From: MFD09286-c1 sp963701015
GTDB taxonomy: Bacteria > Bacteroidota > Bacteroidia > Bacteroidales > DTGW01
Assembly: GCA_963701015.1 (NCBI GenBank)
Contig: OY969556.1
Coordinates: 1,984,001-2,048,000, forward strand
DNA length: 64,000 bases
Direction of reading: 5' to 3'
A program made the translations under genes and the position numbers. Shown here piece after piece: positions 60,689-64,000 of this stretch. Below the pieces are notes generated by a model. The model was not told the DNA's origin and made no database searches. It was given only the letters and a program-made list of their open reading frames with translations. Positions within the stretch are counted from its first letter, which is position 1. Each line of letters begins with the position of its first letter.

Positions 60689-60819
60689 GTACAACGTTCC
60701 TCGGCTATGTAAAGTGCGGGATTTACTTGCAGAATAAATCCAACTACACAAATATAATTAGAAAGCACTGAACTTGCAAACCTTCTACAACCCGCATTTT
60801 ATATGAGCCGATGTTAGCG
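60689..60819 (-). repeat. attC site 39 (family B)
   Basis: Plus-strand boxes GTACAAC and GTTAGCG; arms CGGCTATGTAAAGTGCGGG and CCCGCATTTTATATGAGCCG. Contains TTTGC-N19-TATATTTG. Confidence 0.87.
60749..60780 (-). promoter_or_regulatory. Predicted attC-borne promoter (site 39)
   Basis: TATATTTG (60749-60756), 19-nt spacer, TTTGC (60776-60780), reading toward the IS91-like gene. Confidence 0.57.
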
Positions 60820-60823
60820 GGCG

Positions 60824-61672
60824 TTAATATATTTCTTTATCTTTCAAATTTGCATATTTTAAAAATTCTAAGCAAAGTAATCTAAAATCACCTTCAGGTT
60901 CCCAAGCGAAAACAAAATTGTACGAATCAACATTATTGACTTCTAAAATCCAGTCTGAACCATCAGTGCCTACAAACAAATTATTTGTGTTTTTCATAGT
61001 CCAGAATCCATATCTATCAAGTGTTTTTTCAATGTTTTTAAAGTCAGATTTGTTAATCGTAATCTTATTCCTAATTGCATTGTGTTGAATAATTCGTTGT
61101 TTTTGGGTTTTGGCAATCAATCTATTAATATAAACTGTATCTGCGATTAATGGACAAATCGAAAAAATACTGTCTCGAAACTTTCTCTGCCTCTCTATCG
61201 CTTTGGCTAAATTAGGCTTTTTTATTACTACAGAATCAGGCAAATGTCTATCTAATAAAATAGTGTTAAATTTATAATTTCCCCAGATTTCTCGAATCCT
61301 AGATTCTTCTTTAGAAAGTTTAGAATCATCATAATCAAAAACAGTAGCTAATCCGTTGTAATCTTTAATTGTAATAATTGAATCTCTGTAAACAAGCACC
61401 ACAACTGGCTCATCAAATGCTCTAATATAAGTAAATCTATAAACTTCTCTTAAAGCAGGACTAATTGAAAGATTATTTAATCCAATCTTTTTGAAATATT
61501 CTGATGTTGTTGTTAAAACAATAGAATCTTTATAGTCCTTTTTAAATTGTTGCGGAAAAAAGAAAGAACTATCTATTAAATCTCCACTCTGAGGAAATCT
61601 AAATCCTTTATCATCTCTTGTTGCACAAGAAACAATTACCACTAAAAATATTATACCTAAAACTCTTGTCAT
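60824..61672 (-). CDS. Lipoprotein, unknown function
   Basis: 282 residues. Signal peptide with lipobox VIVSC at residue 16, then ATRDDKG. The mature part has a mixed alpha/beta pattern with YIRAFDEPVVVLVYRDSIIT near residue 90, KAIERQRKFRDSIFS near residue 165 and DGSDWILEVNNVDSY-like DWILEVNN near residue 243. Family not recognised. Intact cassette with ends AGCGGGCGTTAA and TTAATGCCCGCT. Confidence 0.73.
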   Translation of the reverse strand: MTRVLGIIFLVVIVSCATRDDKGFRFPQSGDLIDSSFFFPQQFKKDYKDSIVLTTTSEYFKKIGLNNLSISPALREVYRFTYIRAFDEPVVVLVYRDSIITIKDYNGLATVFDYDDSKLSKEESRIREIWGNYKFNTILLDRHLPDSVVIKKPNLAKAIERQRKFRDSIFSICPLIADTVYINRLIAKTQKQRIIQHNAIRNKITINKSDFKNIEKTLDRYGFWTMKNTNNLFVGTDGSDWILEVNNVDSYNFVFAWEPEGDFRLLCLEFLKYANLKDKEIY

Positions 61673-61691
61673 TGCTGTTTTTTTTAATGCC

Positions 61692-61823
61692 CGCTAACGG
61701 TTGCGCTATGTTTAGTGCGGGATTAGAAAGCACTTTACTTCCTTTTCTTAATCAAATATAATTGAATGCATTGACTTTGGCAAACCCTCTGTAACCCGCA
61801 TTAAATATGAGCGCGTGTTAGCT
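61692..61823 (-). repeat. attC site 40 (family B variant)
   Basis: Plus-strand boxes CGCTAAC and GTTAGCT; arms GCGCTATGTTTAGTGCGGG and CCCGCATTAAATATGAGCGC. Contains TTTGC-N19-TATATTTG. Confidence 0.85.
61753..61784 (-). promoter_or_regulatory. Predicted attC-borne promoter (site 40)
   Basis: TATATTTG (61753-61760), 19-nt spacer, TTTGC (61780-61784), reading toward 60824-61672. Confidence 0.57.
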
Positions 61824-61827
61824 GGTG

Positions 61828-62769
61828 TTATTTTATTGTTAAGAAATTATGACCAATACATATAAATTTTATTCCACCTGAATTTCTATCTAAAACACCA
61901 ATTGTATTTGACCATTTTGAATCAATTATTGAAGTGTTTGTTTCAAATAAAATATATTGTTTATTGTATGTATATGAACAATTATAAAGATCTTCATAGG
62001 TAAAATGTACAGTTAAAAGTTTTTTTAATTTATTAGTTTTAAAATCATATTCATATAATCTAAATGGACCCGGTAAAAAATAAGAAAATCTATGTACTAA
62101 AAATATAGAACTATCTTTTGCCAAAGTTGGATCAAAATAACCCATTTTAGACCATCCACTTGGCTCATTGGCGCCACCAATTAATATTTTTCTTTTATTG
62201 TCTTGGACAAGATAAATGCTTCCTTGAATTGATTTGATAATATATTTTTTAGGTATAGAATCTTTATAATATTTTGGAAAGACATTGCATTGTGAATTAA
62301 AATCCAATGATTTATCTGAAAAAATTAATTTATGGCATTTGTTATTTAAATTAGTTAAATAAAATAAATCATTAAAATTCAAATCAACTGAAATATCCGT
62401 TGAATCATTATTACCATATATGTAATAATTAGTTTTATTTATTAAAGAATATGAAAAATCATTTAAAAACATTTTATAAAACATCAAACAATATGAACTA
62501 TTATTCAAAGTATCTTTTTTTAGTGGTTTCTCAACGCAAAAAATAATAAAGTCAGTATCATTATATACAAATGGTTCAGATTTAAAATTTTGGTTTTTAT
62601 CTAATTCAAATATTTTTTTATATGTTGAATCCTTTGATTTAAAAAGATAAAGTCCATCATAATCTCTTGTCAATAATATTTTTACATCAGGACGATACTG
62701 AACTATCTTATTATTACATGATATCAATATAAAAAAAGTTGAAATTGAAATTAAACTAAAAATTCTCAT
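61828..62769 (-). CDS. Lipoprotein, possible beta-propeller
   Basis: 313 residues. Signal peptide with lipobox FILISC at residue 18. Blade-like repeats: YDGLYLFKSKDSTYKKIFEL, FNDLFYLTNLNNKCHKLIFS, FRLYEYDFKTNKLKKLLTVH and SNTIGVLDRNSGGIKFICIG. The pattern suggests a six-bladed propeller, as in TolB-like lipoproteins, but no catalytic or ligand motif is seen. Intact cassette with ends AGCTGGTGTTA and TAATACCAGCT. Confidence 0.73.
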   Translation of the reverse strand: MRIFSLISISTFFILISCNNKIVQYRPDVKILLTRDYDGLYLFKSKDSTYKKIFELDKNQNFKSEPFVYNDTDFIIFCVEKPLKKDTLNNSSYCLMFYKMFLNDFSYSLINKTNYYIYGNNDSTDISVDLNFNDLFYLTNLNNKCHKLIFSDKSLDFNSQCNVFPKYYKDSIPKKYIIKSIQGSIYLVQDNKRKILIGGANEPSGWSKMGYFDPTLAKDSSIFLVHRFSYFLPGPFRLYEYDFKTNKLKKLLTVHFTYEDLYNCSYTYNKQYILFETNTSIIDSKWSNTIGVLDRNSGGIKFICIGHNFLTIK

Positions 62770-62791
62770 GAATTGTAATTTTTATAATACC

Positions 62792-62922
62792 AGCTAACGT
62801 TCCTCGGCTATGTAAAGTGCGGGATTTACTTGCAGGATAAATCCCACTACACAAATATAATTAGAAAGCACTGAACTTGCAAATCCTCTATTGCCCGCAT
62901 TTTATATGAGCCGATGTTGGTG
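62792..62922 (-). repeat. attC site 41 (family B)
   Basis: Plus-strand boxes AGCTAAC and GTTGGTG; arms CGGCTATGTAAAGTGCGGG and CCCGCATTTTATATGAGCCG. Contains TTTGC-N19-TATATTTG. Confidence 0.87.
62852..62883 (-). promoter_or_regulatory. Predicted attC-borne promoter (site 41)
   Basis: TATATTTG (62852-62859), 19-nt spacer, TTTGC (62879-62883), reading toward 61828-62769. Confidence 0.57.
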
Positions 62923-62932
62923 GCTGCCATTA

Positions 62933-63637
62933 TTATATTTTATATATTATGCCAAATCTAAATAATCTTGAATACTCCTCCAAATTTGCACCCATTATTC
63001 TTGGTGTATAATTTGTCAAACCGTATGAATATCCAATCGAAAGACCTGTCTTTTTATAATATGCTGTTAATCCCGCTCTCAATCTAAAATCCAAAGATGG
63101 TTTATCTCTTGAAACATTAGATGTATATTTGGTATTATTTATCAAAGCGCTACCATTTTCTTCACTTTCAGTACAAAAACCAAAGTCAGCTCCACCAGTC
63201 AAATCTAAATCGATAGATTTAATTACAAATCTTTGTCCGAAATATGGAAATAAATTAATGAAGTGATTCATTAAATATGTCTGACCGCAATTTATTGGTG
63301 GAGAATAAATAAAATCGCCTCCTGGATAATATATCAATGTAACTTTGCTTGTTAAAGATTCATATCCTATTTGCAAACCAAATATCTTTTTTGTTAAAGT
63401 TAATTTCTGAATTTGAGATGAAATAGAAAAAGAAAAACCACTTTTTTGTCCATATGGATTATTTGTATAATTTGAAATATTAGATTGATCACTAATATTT
63501 AGAAAGCTTGTATTTGTTGAAGATTTACCTCCAAAAGAAAATAGTCCTGATCCAAGTTGAACAGAATATTCAAGCTTTTGTCCTTGGCAAAATTGAATAA
63601 AAGAAATCAAAATTAATATTATCAAATATCGTCTCAT
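62933..63637 (-). CDS. Outer-membrane beta-barrel protein, unknown function
   Basis: 234 residues from the ATG at 63637. The frame continues into attC site 42 to an ATG at 63700 (leader MQVKPARNLAENVG), rejected because MRRYLIILILISFIQFCQGQ is a complete signal peptide. Strands alternate along the protein (YSVQLGSGLFSFGG, KIFGLQIGYESLTSKVTLIY, DLDLTGGADFGFC, SLDFRLRAGLTAYYKKTGLS) and it ends in RLFRFGIIYKI. Likely a surface barrel; family not recognised. Intact cassette. Confidence 0.77.
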   Translation of the reverse strand: MRRYLIILILISFIQFCQGQKLEYSVQLGSGLFSFGGKSSTNTSFLNISDQSNISNYTNNPYGQKSGFSFSISSQIQKLTLTKKIFGLQIGYESLTSKVTLIYYPGGDFIYSPPINCGQTYLMNHFINLFPYFGQRFVIKSIDLDLTGGADFGFCTESEENGSALINNTKYTSNVSRDKPSLDFRLRAGLTAYYKKTGLSIGYSYGLTNYTPRIMGANLEEYSRLFRFGIIYKI

Positions 63638-63657
63638 AATTGTTGTTTTATGGTTGC

Positions 63658-63789
63658 CACCAACGTTTTCGGCTAAATTGCGTGCGGGTTTTACTTGCAT
63701 AATTTGTCAAAATATAGCCAAATATAATTAAAAAGAATTACATTTAAAAACCCTCTGAAACCCGCATGAAATTTGAGCCGATGTTGGCA
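63658..63789 (-). repeat. attC site 42 (family D)
   Basis: Plus-strand boxes CACCAAC and GTTGGCA; arms CGGCTAAATTGCGTGCGGG and CCCGCATGAAATTTGAGCCG. TATATTTG at 63719-63726, weak -33 (TTTTT). Confidence 0.85.
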
Positions 63790-63811
63790 GTAGTTTTTAT
63801 TTTATTTTCTA

Positions 63812-64000
63812 TCAAATATCTTTAAGTTTTTCATCAAACCACACATCTTCATATCCATTTTTATCTCCGACAAATCTAAATCCAATATCTAATCCTAAAT
63901 ATTTTATAATGTCAGGTCTAATTTGCAGTAAATGTGCGGCACACATTGGTTGAAAAAAGTACTTGTTTTCTGAATAATCCCCTGTCCAAATAAACCAGCC
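63812..64000 (-). CDS. Imm33-like immunity domain protein (5' part outside window)
   Basis: C-terminal 62 residues only; the start lies beyond the right edge. The sequence GWFIWTGDYSENKYFFQPMC, then HLLQIRPDIIKYLGLDIGF, then RFVGDKNGYEDVWFDEKL has the landmarks I associate with Imm33/DUF2185-type immunity proteins (GWxIWxGE, PxIIxYLGLxxGxRF, YEDVWxDxxL). A lone immunity gene in a cassette would protect against a competitor toxin (inference). Confidence 0.7.
   Translation of the reverse strand, partial: GWFIWTGDYSENKYFFQPMCAAHLLQIRPDIIKYLGLDIGFRFVGDKNGYEDVWFDEKLKDI

Noticed and set aside
1..64000. tRNA or rRNA genes
   Set aside because: I looked for tRNA-like cloverleaf cores and conserved rRNA segments while reading and saw none; a covariance-model scan was not possible here.

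Overview
The window comes from an AT-rich member of the Bacteroidota. The evidence is a SusC/SusD outer-membrane pair, a type IX secretion C-terminal sorting domain, a FISUMP lipoprotein domain, a BT4734/VirE-type primase-helicase, many LxxC lipoproteins, and repeated promoter-like motifs of the Bacteroidota type (TTTGC, 19-20 nt, TATATTTG). The genus cannot be told from the sequence.

Most of the window (1364-34183 and 56034-64000) is one long integron-type gene-cassette array. I count 42 attC-like sites of about 130-135 bp, one of them split by a later insertion. They fall into at least six sequence families plus singletons. Between them lie about 41 cassettes of 0.4-2.3 kb, each with one or two genes, and every cassette gene is on the minus strand. 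In each site the minus strand reads AAC, a short spacer, an arm with one extrahelical base, a long loop, the matching arm, then GTT. This is the architecture of Vibrio VCR-type attC sites. No integrase gene is present; by orientation it should lie beyond the right edge. Two features look new. First, 29 of 42 sites carry, in the attC loop and in the gene sense, a Bacteroidota promoter, so each cassette would bring a promoter for the next one. Second, cassette ends are complementary for about 12-14 bp beyond the crossover, with an invariant G at position 11 that opposes T.

Cassette content is typical of a sedentary array. There are six toxin-antitoxin-like pairs (HepT/MntA, Doc, HigBA, HEPN/nucleotidyltransferase, DUF3368/UPF0175, PIN) and defence-like proteins (large HEPN protein, FRG domain, DUF2971, Imm33-like). 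There are also many lipoproteins, outer-membrane barrels and small membrane proteins of unknown role. A tandem pair of near-identical cassettes carries attC sites of different families. Three kinds of transposon decorate the array: two identical IS3-family copies, one IS30-family copy, and one IS91-like transposase that is the only gene of its cassette. The IS30 copy and the second IS3 copy sit at junctions of two different cassettes, suggesting deletions.

From 34184 to 56033 a 21.85 kb integrative element is inserted inside attC site 36. It is bounded by an imperfect 18-bp repeat, GCTATG-N3-AGTGCGGGA, whose middle three bases differ. It encodes a tyrosine recombinase, a helix-turn-helix excisionase-like protein and a VirE/VapE primase-helicase, followed by a cluster of CTTACCTA iterons that may be its origin. 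A minus-strand cargo operon follows: transglutaminase-like lipoprotein, SurA-like PPIase, a 155-aa secreted protein, an O-antigen-ligase/TPR membrane protein, SusD-like and SusC-like. An 11-base homopolymer of G lies upstream of this operon and could make it phase-variable. The right part holds Bacteroidota-element genes of unknown function. No relaxase or conjugation genes were recognised.
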